Assembly (NCBI GenBank): GCA_029882335.1
Contig: JAOUKW010000222.1
Span: 1-6,719 of the forward strand
DNA from: Candidatus Heimdallarchaeota archaeon
GTDB taxonomy: Archaea; Asgardarchaeota; Heimdallarchaeia; Heimdallarchaeales; Kariarchaeaceae
Reading direction: 5' to 3'
DNA: 6,719 nucleotides
How positions within the stretch are numbered: the stretch's first letter is position 1; each line of letters starts with the position of its first letter. The position numbers and the translations under genes are program-made. The notes beneath the pieces were generated by a model, which was not told the origin of the DNA, made no database searches, and saw only the letters and a program-made list of their open reading frames with translations. This document shows, in pieces, positions 1-6,540 of this stretch.

Positions 1-118
1 AAAAGATAGTTTATTATTATATTTTTATTCATTTTCTAATAATAAAAGTAATTTATTCAGAAATTATATGTAAATTATTGTACAAAATAAAATATTATCA
101 GTTTATTGATCTATTGGG
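1..118. other. AT-rich leader upstream of the methyltransferase gene; no gene seen
   Basis: This stretch is almost entirely A and T and has no convincing reading frame. An in-frame TGA at 107-109 closes the methyltransferase frame upstream, so the ATG at 119 is the first usable start. An A/T-rich segment around 84-99 lies at roughly the right distance for an archaeal TATA box serving a leaderless transcript, but it is not distinctive in such AT-rich DNA. A partner nuclease or specificity gene could lie further upstream, outside the window. Confidence 0.5.
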
Positions 119-2230
119 ATGATTATTATTAATAAAATTGTGATCTCGAAATTGGCTTTTTCATCAAAATTTGGTCAAAATCTTCTTAATGATACTCAAA
201 ATTTGATTACTAATATTCCAATGTTGAAAACTTCTGTACTTTCGTATTATTCTTTGTTAAATATTGATTATCCTGATGATAGAATTCATATTGATATCTA
301 TATGCTAAATTTAATTTATTTTATCGGGAGAAATGTTTTAAAATTAAAAAATATAAATGTAGATTGGTTAGATATACAGATCATAGAATCAAACATGATT
401 ATAAATAATGAAATGTATTATAATGAGCTTGAAAAAATCATTCCTATTGAGATATACTCTGACGGATCATCAATCTTAAAATTACTTAATGATTTATTTC
501 AAAATCTATTTCCAAAAGAATACATAACCACCCTTGGAGAGTTCTTTACACCAAAAAGTATAATCGAATTAATGATAAAAGAGCTTGATTTTGGAAATAA
601 ATTTTTTGTAGATCCATCATGTGGGGTAGGCAATATCCTTTTTGTTGTTATTGAATCATTTTTGAAGAAGCAGATACCTGTACCACAAATTCTTAATTTA
701 TTTTCTGGATTTGATGTGAATATTTTTTCAGTACAAATATGTCGTGTTCTCCTATTAATTAAACTAAGTTCAAATTACAAATTTATAGAAGATCCAAAGA
801 TATTACCCATATTTATTAATGATGTAATTTTAAACCACAATAGTAAAATCTACAATTCCTCCAATAAATTTTTGAATCAATTTCATATTGGTCAAAAAAC
901 TTGGAATGACCTAGGTAACGTGAATATCATCATTGGAAATCCTCCTTGGATAAAGTGGAGTAAAATTAATGTTGAATATAAAGAATTGTTAAAAGTAAAA
1001 TGGGATTTCTTATTTACACAATTAGGATGGAGATCACTTGTTGCAGCAGGTGGAGTAGACATTAGTGCCTTATTTGTATATTCTTATGTAGAAAAACTTG
1101 CAAAAAATGGAAAAATGATCCTAGTTCTACCACTTTCACTGTTTAAATCAAAATCAGGTGGTCAAAGATTTCGATTATTCATTGACAAAAACAATGTTAA
1201 TTTCGAATTAATAAAAATTCTGGATTTTTCTCAACAAAATTTATTTAATAAGGCTTCAAATGCCACAACTGTTGCGTTATTTAAATATAACTCAACAACA
1301 AATTATCCAATTCCTTGGATTAAAGTGAATAATAATTCAATTATAAATATGGTAGCAAAGCCAATAATTGATGAAGATGGGGCACCATTAATGTCAAACA
1401 CTCTTGATAATTTACTTAAATTTGATAAAATGGCTGGAAAATCACAATATAGAGCAAGAGGTGGAATAAATACCGGTGGAGGAAATAAATATTTTTGGTT
1501 TAATGCAAAAATAACAGAACAATCAGAAGAGATAATAAAATTATTGACAACTAATTCATCACAAGCAATCGCATTAGAAAGTAAACTAGTTTATCCCCTT
1601 ATAAGAGGTAAAGAAATTAAAAAATGGCAAACAAATAGAAATTTAGAAAAGAAAATCCTTGTACCTTACTTGCCAGAAATAGACTCAAAAAATGCCATAA
1701 AAGAAGATATACTACAGATTGAATTTCCAAATTGTTACAATTATTTTTTATCCATAAAAACTGAATTATCTACTCGAAAGGAGTACATAAGATGGAATAG
1801 AAAGAAAATTAAAAAAGATCCGTATTATTGCTTATTTCGTATTGGTGAATATACATTTTCAAAATATAAGGTTGCTTGGCCTCATATTAAACATAAAGAA
1901 TCAATTAATGCTTGTGTACTATCAGATAATGTAATTTGTGATCAGAAGGTAATAATACTTGCTACAAATTCTTTTGATGAGGCCAACTATTTATGTGCGA
2001 TTCTGAATAGTGATATTGTAAATAATTTCTTAAGCAGTTACCTAATGCTAGATGCATCATCACACATTTTAGAAGTGCTAAATATTCCAAAATATACACC
2101 TTCCACTACAATACACAAGGAACTAGCAGAATTATCTAAACAATGCCATTTAAATCTTCATAATCAAACGAGTATTAAGTTAATAGAGCAACAAATTTCA
2201 AAATTAGTTAACAAGTTATGGGGATTATAA
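119..2230 (+). CDS. N6-adenine DNA methyltransferase, Eco57I/type IIG-like class, no visible nuclease domain
   Basis: This protein probably transfers a methyl group from S-adenosylmethionine to N6 of adenine at a specific DNA site. Visible motifs are GEFFTP (residues 140-145, the region before motif I), DPSCGVG (165-171, SAM-binding motif I), FDVN (198-201, motif II), an acidic IND (233-235), the catalytic NPPW (274-277, motif IV) and GKMILVLPLSLF (331-342). The C-terminal half (about 440-660), with NTGGGNKYFWF (451-461) and VYPLIRGKEIKKW (491-503), resembles the target-recognition regions of type IIG and TaqI-like enzymes. The first 135 residues are mostly helical-looking, and I see no PD-(D/E)XK nuclease signature there. 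It is therefore either a lone methyltransferase or the modification half of a system whose nuclease lies outside the window. The start is the only in-frame ATG after the TGA at 107-109, and there is no clear ribosome binding site. The gene ends one base from the convergent CinA-like gene. The family call is firm; target site and partner are unknown. Confidence 0.88.
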   Translation: MIIINKIVISKLAFSSKFGQNLLNDTQNLITNIPMLKTSVLSYYSLLNIDYPDDRIHIDIYMLNLIYFIGRNVLKLKNINVDWLDIQIIESNMIINNEMYYNELEKIIPIEIYSDGSSILKLLNDLFQNLFPKEYITTLGEFFTPKSIIELMIKELDFGNKFFVDPSCGVGNILFVVIESFLKKQIPVPQILNLFSGFDVNIFSVQICRVLLLIKLSSNYKFIEDPKILPIFINDVILNHNSKIYNSSNKFLNQFHIGQKTWNDLGNVNIIIGNPPWIKWSKINVEYKELLKVKWDFLFTQLGWRSLVAAGGVDISALFVYSYVEKLAKNGKMILVLPLSLFKSKSGGQRFRLFIDKNNVNFELIKILDFSQQNLFNKASNATTVALFKYNSTTNYPIPWIKVNNNSIINMVAKPIIDEDGAPLMSNTLDNLLKFDKMAGKSQYRARGGINTGGGNKYFWFNAKITEQSEEIIKLLTTNSSQAIALESKLVYPLIRGKEIKKWQTNRNLEKKILVPYLPEIDSKNAIKEDILQIEFPNCYNYFLSIKTELSTRKEYIRWNRKKIKKDPYYCLFRIGEYTFSKYKVAWPHIKHKESINACVLSDNVICDQKVIILATNSFDEANYLCAILNSDIVNNFLSSYLMLDASSHILEVLNIPKYTPSTTIHKELAELSKQCHLNLHNQTSIKLIEQQISKLVNKLWGL

Positions 2231-2231
2231 A

Positions 2232-3053
2232 TTAATTATTTTGTTCATACTCAAAATCATCATCAAATACAGGTTTAATATCGGTAGTTTCCACATTAAA
2301 GGTAGATGAAATGTTATCTTTCCACTCATTAATAGCCTTAAGTACCATTTCTTTATTTTCCTCGCCAAATGAATATGCATGTAAAGATAACCAGTATGTT
2401 TTTTCTGCAAACTTGGGATGTGATTTGAAGTAGACATTAGAATACTTTTCGACTAATAGATTAGTAATTTGAGTAATTTTTGATTCACCTACATTAAAAG
2501 CTTCAAATCCATATTCAATCATTTTATGAGACTTCATTTCATTTGATAACAAGGGTAATACTTCTTCTTCCATTATAGCTTTCATTTCCCCAGGCACACC
2601 AGGTAGTGATATCCAACGTTTTCCATCAACTAGGGTGAGGACACCAGGTGCACTCCCTACACTGTTATTTAATGCGATACTACCTTTAGGTAAATGGAAT
2701 AATTTTGTAAAACGATCTAATTGAGAATTTCCAAATCTATCAATTAACAGATCTCTTGCCATATCATTCTCGGTAAGTGGAATATTTAATGCATCAGCAA
2801 TACAGCTTAGTTGAATATCATCATGAGTAGGCCCTAATCCTCCAGATATTATTAAAACATCAGGAGAGCGATCTCTTATTTGTTTCATCACAGCAGAAGC
2901 AACTTGTAAATCATCTCGAATTACCAGATGTTGATTCACTTGAAATCCTAATTTCGTCAGTTTAAGAGATATATAACTAGCATTACTATTTACTACTCTT
3001 CCAATTAAAATTTCATTTCCTAAACATAATACTTCAGCTGATAATTGATTCAC
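2232..3053 (-). CDS. CinA N-terminal-type (MoaB/MogA fold) protein, stand-alone; possible ADP-ribose pyrophosphatase
   Basis: At 273 residues this is the COG1058 half of CinA alone. It shows GNEILIG (12-18), SGGLGPTHDD (70-79), GSAPG (133-137) and LPGVPGEM (150-157), the usual molybdopterin-binding-fold signatures. The C-terminal nicotinamide-nucleotide amidase domain (about 165 residues) found in many bacterial CinA proteins is absent, as is common in archaea. In bacteria the COG1058 domain has been reported to hydrolyse ADP-ribose, so a role in clearing damaged pyridine nucleotides is plausible. A role in competence should not be assumed from the name. The start codon is GTG (complement of 3051-3053). 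An in-frame stop lies just upstream (complement of 3063-3065), and the N-terminus fits the family length. The C-terminus is acidic (DDDFEYE, 264-270). The gene is divergent from the Tag-like gene and converges on the methyltransferase. Confidence 0.88.
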   Translation of the reverse strand: MNQLSAEVLCLGNEILIGRVVNSNASYISLKLTKLGFQVNQHLVIRDDLQVASAVMKQIRDRSPDVLIISGGLGPTHDDIQLSCIADALNIPLTENDMARDLLIDRFGNSQLDRFTKLFHLPKGSIALNNSVGSAPGVLTLVDGKRWISLPGVPGEMKAIMEEEVLPLLSNEMKSHKMIEYGFEAFNVGESKITQITNLLVEKYSNVYFKSHPKFAEKTYWLSLHAYSFGEENKEMVLKAINEWKDNISSTFNVETTDIKPVFDDDFEYEQNN

Positions 3054-3230
3054 TATATTAAATTATAAGATTTTTCTTTATCATACTTTGGATTGATTCA
3101 TACATTATTATTTTCCACAATTGTTCTAAGTTGTAAATTATTCATGATATTTTATCCCTAAATCAAATATAATCATTTAATTTATTTCCTAAAAGTCAAT
3201 ATTTTTATCTTACTACGAAAAGTATTTCTT
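3054..3230. promoter_or_regulatory. Divergent intergenic region between the CinA-like and Tag-like genes
   Basis: These 177 AT-rich bases must hold the promoters of both flanking genes. On the plus strand a good TATA-like box is visible before the glycosylase gene (listed separately). On the minus strand a TTATAATTT segment lies within about 20 bases of the GTG start. That is rather close for a leaderless promoter, so the minus-strand promoter is uncertain. A 15-codon minus-strand frame (3098-3145) has no support as a gene. Confidence 0.45.
3201..3210 (+). promoter_or_regulatory. Candidate archaeal TATA box for the Tag-like glycosylase
   Basis: The run ATTTTTATCT sits 21-30 bases upstream of the ATG at 3231. 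This is the spacing expected when transcription begins at or next to the start codon, and no Shine-Dalgarno sequence precedes the ATG. Both points suggest a leaderless mRNA. The call rests on position and composition only, and such runs are frequent in this DNA. Confidence 0.4.
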
Positions 3231-3680
3231 ATGACTGGTAAAATTGTTCCTCCTAAAATAAAACCTGATTCGGATAATGGGTATTTTGAGATTTTAACAA
3301 AGGCTGTGTTTCAAGCAGGATTTTCTCATGAAGTTATTCATAATAAATGGAAAGGTTTCAAAGAAATATTTGAAAATTTTGAAGTAAATAAAATTTCAAA
3401 TTGGACTAAAGAAGAGATATTGAATGCTGTTGAATCTCCAAAAATTGTCAGAAATATGAAAAAGATACAAGCTACGGTTGATAATGCAAAATCATTTCAA
3501 GAAATTGTTAATTCTTTTGGATCGTTTGATGGTTATCTTGGAACTATCAGAGATAAAGGGTATCAAGAGCTATCAAAACATCTAATTAAACAATTTAAAT
3601 GGTTAGGACAAACAGGAGCATATTATTTCCTTTATTGTGTGGATGAAGAAGTTCCTAATTGGCACGATAGAAAATATTAA
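3231..3680 (+). CDS. Tag-like DNA-3-methyladenine glycosylase (COG2818 family), short form without zinc site
   Basis: This is a probable base-excision-repair glycosylase that removes alkylated adenine from DNA. Recalled alignment with E. coli Tag matches along most of the length: AVFQAGFSHEV (25-35) with the QQAGLSW region, FENFEVNKI (47-55) with HQFDPVKV, IVRNMKKIQATVDNAKSF (72-89) with the helix-hairpin-helix segment IIRHRGKIQAIIGNAR, and FKWLGQTGAYYF (122-133) with FKFVGTTICYSF. At 149 residues it is shorter than E. coli Tag (about 187). The terminal Cys/His zinc ligands of Tag are missing: the only cysteine is C136 and there is no Cys-rich end. The Tag E38 position appears to be A25 and W46 appears to be H33. 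I believe a short COG2818 subgroup beginning with a PPKIKP motif is widespread, so this is more likely a subfamily trait than decay. Its exact base specificity is uncertain. The gene is monocistronic and converges on the aldolase gene, 26 bases away. Confidence 0.8.
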   Translation: MTGKIVPPKIKPDSDNGYFEILTKAVFQAGFSHEVIHNKWKGFKEIFENFEVNKISNWTKEEILNAVESPKIVRNMKKIQATVDNAKSFQEIVNSFGSFDGYLGTIRDKGYQELSKHLIKQFKWLGQTGAYYFLYCVDEEVPNWHDRKY

Positions 3681-3688
3681 TCTATATC

Positions 3689-3694
3689 AAAAAA
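3689..3694 (-). terminator. Candidate T-run terminator for the aldolase gene
   Basis: On the minus strand six T residues lie about 13 bases after the TGA stop of the aldolase gene. Archaeal RNA polymerase terminates at T-rich non-template tracts without needing a hairpin, so this short tract between two convergent genes is a reasonable terminator. It is weak evidence in AT-rich DNA. Confidence 0.3.
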
Positions 3695-3706
3695 GTTAAT
3701 TTTGAC

Positions 3707-4483
3707 TCATTTATTGAATTCCTGATTCATAATTTTTGTGATTTCATTAAAAATTTGATTAGAACCATCAATTAAAACTTTTGTATCATTAATTGGTGTC
3801 ACTATATCATATCCAATTTCAATCAATGTCTTAACGTTTGATGAATTTACATGAATTCCTGCAATTAACTTCTTATTTTTTACTTTACTAATTATGGTTT
3901 TTAATGCCTTATTCAATGTATCATCATAAATATTACCAAGATCGGATATTCCCAAACTTAATGAAAGATCCATAGTTCCAACATATACCCCATCTACTCC
4001 ATCTACATCCAAAATTTCATCTAGATTTTCTAATCCTTCTTTAGTTTCAATCATGACCAATGCAAGAACATAATCATTTGCGGATTTTGCATATTCTGTA
4101 CCATAGATGACAGATGACCTAATAGGTCCTAAACTCCTACTTCCCACAGGTGAATATTTACAAGATTTTACAAATTGAATAGCTTCTTCTTTGTTATTTA
4201 TCATAGGACAAATTACAGCCATTGCACCAGCATCGAGTACTTTCATAATAATTCCAGGTTCATTCCAAGGGACTCTAACTATAGGAAAAACAGTTTTTGG
4301 AGATATCACCTGTAGCATATTCCTAGCCTCAGAATATCCAATTAATCCGTGTTGCATATCAATTGTTATTGCTTGAAATTTTGAATTTACAAAAATTTCA
4401 GCTACCCAAGTACTAGGTATGGTCAACCAAGCATTTAACACTTTTGAAGAGTTTAATACTACTCGTAGATGATTTTCATCCAT
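3707..4483 (-). CDS. HpcH/HpaI-family aldolase (class II, pyruvate aldolase type)
   Basis: This is a metal-dependent aldolase of the family that includes 4-hydroxy-2-oxoheptanedioate aldolase (HpaI) and 2-dehydro-3-deoxyglucarate aldolase. The family splits or joins a 2-oxo acid at a pyruvate unit. The 258 residues match the usual family length and form one TIM-barrel domain. Key residues sit close to HpaI numbering: catalytic base H45 (in DMQHG, 42-46), pyruvate-binding R70 (IVRVP), metal ligand E146 (MIETKEG, 144-150) and metal ligand D172 (VGTMDLSLSLG, 168-178). GAMAVICPM (86-94) and RSLGPIRS (116-123) are also family blocks. The start ATG is supported by a GGAG Shine-Dalgarno five bases upstream. 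The gene lies 67 bases downstream of the decarboxylase gene with no T-run between them, so co-transcription is plausible. The substrate cannot be told from sequence; citrate lyase beta-like or malyl-CoA lyase-like roles are less likely given the HpaI-type motifs. Confidence 0.87.
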   Translation of the reverse strand: MDENHLRVVLNSSKVLNAWLTIPSTWVAEIFVNSKFQAITIDMQHGLIGYSEARNMLQVISPKTVFPIVRVPWNEPGIIMKVLDAGAMAVICPMINNKEEAIQFVKSCKYSPVGSRSLGPIRSSVIYGTEYAKSANDYVLALVMIETKEGLENLDEILDVDGVDGVYVGTMDLSLSLGISDLGNIYDDTLNKALKTIISKVKNKKLIAGIHVNSSNVKTLIEIGYDIVTPINDTKVLIDGSNQIFNEITKIMNQEFNK

Positions 4484-4488
4484 AAGTT

Positions 4489-4492
4489 CTCC
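4489..4492 (-). promoter_or_regulatory. Shine-Dalgarno GGAG before the aldolase start
   Basis: The minus strand reads GGAG, then five bases, then ATG. This matches the archaeal anti-Shine-Dalgarno sequence and fixes the start at 4483. It also implies a leadered transcript or translation from a message begun upstream at the decarboxylase gene. Genes with T-rich boxes about 25 bases upstream in this window lack such a site. Confidence 0.6.
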
Positions 4493-4550
4493 AATCCAAT
4501 CTAATTTTTCTATATTATCCTTTGAATATAATTTTAATAACTATAATTAA

Positions 4551-5972
4551 TTATTTTTCACTCAATAACTTATTTAGTTCCTCATTCAACAAATTCCAAG
4601 CAGAAATAACATGTTTTTCTTCTACTTCAGTTTGCCCGATGACCATACGTATAGTGTATTTACCATCTAATTTAGTATGAGTAAAATACGCTCTCCCAGT
4701 TTTGTTGCAATTTTGCATTAATTTGTCATTAATGCTATTTAACTCATCTAAGGTATGTTTAGGATCAAAATATCTAAAGCATAATGTATTCAACGGTACA
4801 GGTGCTAGTAATTCAAAATTATTAGATCCCTCAATAAGATTTTTTACTTTTTGAGCTAATTGTAAATGTAATCGTATTTTCTCTCGCAATCCATCAATTC
4901 CATATGTTCGAATGACAAACCATAGTTTAAGTGCTCTAAATCGTCGACCTAGTTGAATTCCCCAATCTTTGTAATTTTTTACATCAGTTGTCTTTGTTTT
5001 CAAATACTCAGGTAGAATACCAAATGTATTTACTAAACTATCTACATCTTTTACAAAATATGCGGTACAATCAAAATTGGTAAATAACCATTTATGAGGA
5101 TTAAATACAAAGGTATCCACATCTTCTATACCCTCTATCATCCATTGAAGATCCTTCAAAATGAGAGCACTTCCAGCAAGAGCTGCATCAACATGAAGCC
5201 AAATGTTATATTTTTTACATATATCGCTAATTTTCTTTAAAGGATCAATTGCAGTTGAACCAGTTGTACCAATTGTTGCAACCACCGCCAATGGAGTTTT
5301 GCTATTTTGAATATCGTCTTTAATTCTCTTTTCTAAATCAATTGTATCCATTGAGTAAATTTCATCAACATCTATATATCGTAAATTTTCTCTACCTATA
5401 CCAATTATTTTGACTGCTTTCTCTATACTTGAATGAGTTTGAGATGAACAATATACAGTAAATTTATTCCCATCAACAAATCCTTTATTATTAATAGAAA
5501 ATTGAGAAATTTTTTCTCTTGCCGTTAATAATGATGTCAATGTAGCCATAGAAGCCCCATCATGAATGACACCCGAAAAATACTTTGGAAGACCAATTAT
5601 ATCTCTTAGCCAATTCAGAACTAACTCTTCCAGTTCTGCCGCCGCAGGAGATGTCTCCCAAACCATACATTGAGCTGCAATTGTAGCAGTTAACATTTCT
5701 GCAAGTACTGATGGTTTACTACTATTAGCAGGGAAATACGCAAAAAAAGATGGATGTTGCCAATGAGTAATTCCAGGTAAGATTATTTTGTTAAAATCAT
5801 TCATTAAATTATCAAATTCTTCTCCTTGCACAGGAGGTGTTGAGGGTAATTGATTAATTATATCACCAGGATTTACTTGTGATTTGACGGGATATTTCTC
5901 GATTTCCTCCAAATAATCTGCCATCCAATCCACGACTTTATGTCCGTATTTTCTAAAACTTGAATTATCCAT
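4551..5972 (-). CDS. Group II PLP-dependent aromatic-L-amino-acid-decarboxylase-type enzyme
   Basis: This probable cytosolic enzyme removes the carboxyl group from an amino acid, probably aromatic, giving the amine and CO2. At 473 residues it has the length of human DOPA decarboxylase, aligns nearly end to end with it, and even shares numbering near residue 80. The N-terminal helical domain (FRKYGHKVVDWMADY, 6-20) is followed by GITHWQHPSFFAYFP (67-81) and WETSPAAAELE (105-115). H180 stacks on PLP (QTHSS), D262 pairs with the pyridine nitrogen (LHVDAALAGSA, 259-269) and K294 forms the Schiff base (NPHKWL). Y323 in the flexible loop (PEYLK) and H180 are kept, which argues for true decarboxylation rather than aldehyde synthesis. 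Differences from human include A82 for T82 and L265 for Y274. G342 (QLGRRFR) occupies a position that separates indole from phenol preference in plant enzymes, but that rule may not transfer. The start ATG has no Shine-Dalgarno and a T-rich box 24-33 bases upstream. Glutamate or 2,4-diaminobutyrate decarboxylase identities are less likely. Confidence 0.9.
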   Translation of the reverse strand: MDNSSFRKYGHKVVDWMADYLEEIEKYPVKSQVNPGDIINQLPSTPPVQGEEFDNLMNDFNKIILPGITHWQHPSFFAYFPANSSKPSVLAEMLTATIAAQCMVWETSPAAAELEELVLNWLRDIIGLPKYFSGVIHDGASMATLTSLLTAREKISQFSINNKGFVDGNKFTVYCSSQTHSSIEKAVKIIGIGRENLRYIDVDEIYSMDTIDLEKRIKDDIQNSKTPLAVVATIGTTGSTAIDPLKKISDICKKYNIWLHVDAALAGSALILKDLQWMIEGIEDVDTFVFNPHKWLFTNFDCTAYFVKDVDSLVNTFGILPEYLKTKTTDVKNYKDWGIQLGRRFRALKLWFVIRTYGIDGLREKIRLHLQLAQKVKNLIEGSNNFELLAPVPLNTLCFRYFDPKHTLDELNSINDKLMQNCNKTGRAYFTHTKLDGKYTIRMVIGQTEVEEKHVISAWNLLNEELNKLLSEK

Positions 5973-5995
5973 AAATTAAAATTCAACAAACAATT

Positions 5996-6005
5996 GAAAA
6001 ATATG
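5996..6005 (-). promoter_or_regulatory. Candidate archaeal TATA box for the decarboxylase gene
   Basis: On the minus strand CATATTTTTC lies 24-33 bases upstream of the decarboxylase ATG. The spacing suits a TATA box driving a leaderless mRNA, and no Shine-Dalgarno is present before that ATG. Evidence is positional only. Confidence 0.35.
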
Positions 6006-6065
6006 ATGATATCAAATTAAATAATTTTTTTAATAAATTATAAAGATCAGAATTTGAATTATAAT

Positions 6066-6147
6066 AATCTTGAATATTTAATTATATTTTTTTATTAATT
6101 TTTGTTGTTAGATATATTGATTTGAAATTTGAAAAATCTTGAATATT
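6066..6147. repeat. Pair of 13-base direct repeats (AATCTTGAATATT)
   Basis: Exact copies occur at 6066-6078 and 6135-6147 in the same orientation. Both lie between the zinc-ribbon gene and the decarboxylase gene. A regulator site is possible, but an exact 13-mer match in such biased sequence could be chance or leftover duplication. Confidence 0.3.
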
Positions 6148-6178
6148 AAAAAATTTTAACTCGTTTATATAATGAGTT
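6148..6178 (-). terminator. Candidate terminator of the zinc-ribbon gene: short hairpin then T-run
   Basis: Reading the minus strand downstream of the zinc-ribbon gene, AACTC (6174-6178) pairs with GAGTT (6158-6162) across an 11-base loop, then AAAA and six T residues follow (6153-6148). The T tract is the functional signal expected in archaea. The five-base stem is weak and may be incidental. Confidence 0.4.
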
Positions 6179-6199
6179 TTCACTCAGTTATTTTGAGAC

Positions 6200-6397
6200 T
6201 CAGAATCTACTGGGTCTCTTGGGTCTATTTTCTTTATAACAATCTTGACAATATACAGGACGCTCACCATCAGGTTTGAAGGGAACTTGCGTATTTTTTT
6301 CGCATTTAGAACATACTACATCAAACATTTCTCTATTTTCTCTAGGGCGTCTATCGTACCCTGAATTACGATTTCTATTATTTCGTGAAAAACTCAT
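6200..6397 (-). CDS. Small basic CxxC-x17-CxxC zinc-ribbon protein
   Basis: This 65-residue protein has four cysteines, C29 and C32 (CSKC) and C50 and C53 (CQDC), with exactly 17 residues between the two pairs. That spacing defines the known archaeal/bacterial CxxC-x17-CxxC domain, which should bind one zinc ion. The first 23 residues are rich in Arg and Asn (SRNNRNRN, RRPRENR) and the tail is basic (RPKRPSRF), giving flexible positive arms on both sides of the ribbon. Small proteins of this make-up often bind nucleic acid or ribosomes, but no partner or function is established from sequence. The start ATG is preceded by GTGAT five bases upstream, which matches the archaeal anti-Shine-Dalgarno. 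The gene is monocistronic, divergent from the remnant at the right edge, and followed by a T-rich terminator candidate. Confidence 0.85.
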   Translation of the reverse strand: MSFSRNNRNRNSGYDRRPRENREMFDVVCSKCEKNTQVPFKPDGERPVYCQDCYKENRPKRPSRF

Positions 6398-6540
6398 TTT
6401 CTATCACTGTTTAGAATAATTTACGCAGTTAACTTTTCAAAATTTTTTCAAGATCGAATTGATATCCCGTGAATTATTAATTACATTATAATTGTATCAT
6501 ATTAAAACTCAAGTATTCTTGACAAAAACTAAAGTCATAA
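6398..6540. other. AT-rich intergenic region right of the zinc-ribbon gene; no gene seen
   Basis: Together with the remnant that follows, this makes a 322-base stretch without an intact gene. Minus-strand frames here are under ten codons. It should carry the zinc-ribbon promoter (candidate A/T segment 6415-6424). An in-frame TAA at 6538-6540 marks the left limit of the remnant reading frame. Confidence 0.5.
6403..6407 (-). promoter_or_regulatory. Shine-Dalgarno-like GTGAT before the zinc-ribbon start
   Basis: The minus strand reads GTGAT, five bases, then ATG. GTGAT is part of the full archaeal Shine-Dalgarno GGAGGTGATC and has normal spacing, which supports the start at 6397. An A/T-rich segment at 6415-6424 could be part of the promoter. 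Confidence 0.5.

Larger units (their letters stand above)
5973..6199. other. AT-rich intergenic region with a 13-base direct repeat
   Basis: These 227 bases contain no credible reading frame on either strand. They hold the decarboxylase promoter, the probable terminator of the zinc-ribbon gene, and two exact copies of AATCTTGAATATT at 6066-6078 and 6135-6147, spaced 69 bases start to start. The repeat has no recognised identity. Confidence 0.5.

Noticed and set aside
2225..2437. 70-codon minus-strand frame
   Set aside because: It lies wholly inside the end of the CinA-like gene in another frame and shows no domain features.
2232..3053. Full CinA competence protein with nicotinamide-nucleotide amidase activity
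   Set aside because: The C-terminal amidase domain is absent; only the COG1058 half is present.
3098..3145. 15-codon minus-strand frame (MNNLQLRTIVENNNV) upstream of the CinA-like gene
   Set aside because: It is too short, has no Shine-Dalgarno and no homology support, and is expected by chance in a 177-base gap.
119..3680. A new defence island built from methyltransferase, CinA-like protein and glycosylase
   Set aside because: The genes are not co-directional: the CinA-like gene converges on the methyltransferase and diverges from the glycosylase. The latter two are common housekeeping families, so no operon supports a joint system.
4191..4376. 61-codon plus-strand frame
   Set aside because: It is antisense to the aldolase gene, whose family motifs fix the real strand and frame; the hydrophobic translation is a by-product.
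6195..6218. GAGAC/GTCTC inverted repeat around the zinc-ribbon stop codon
   Set aside because: The five-base arms overlap coding sequence and are not followed directly by a T-run; the better terminator candidate is further downstream.
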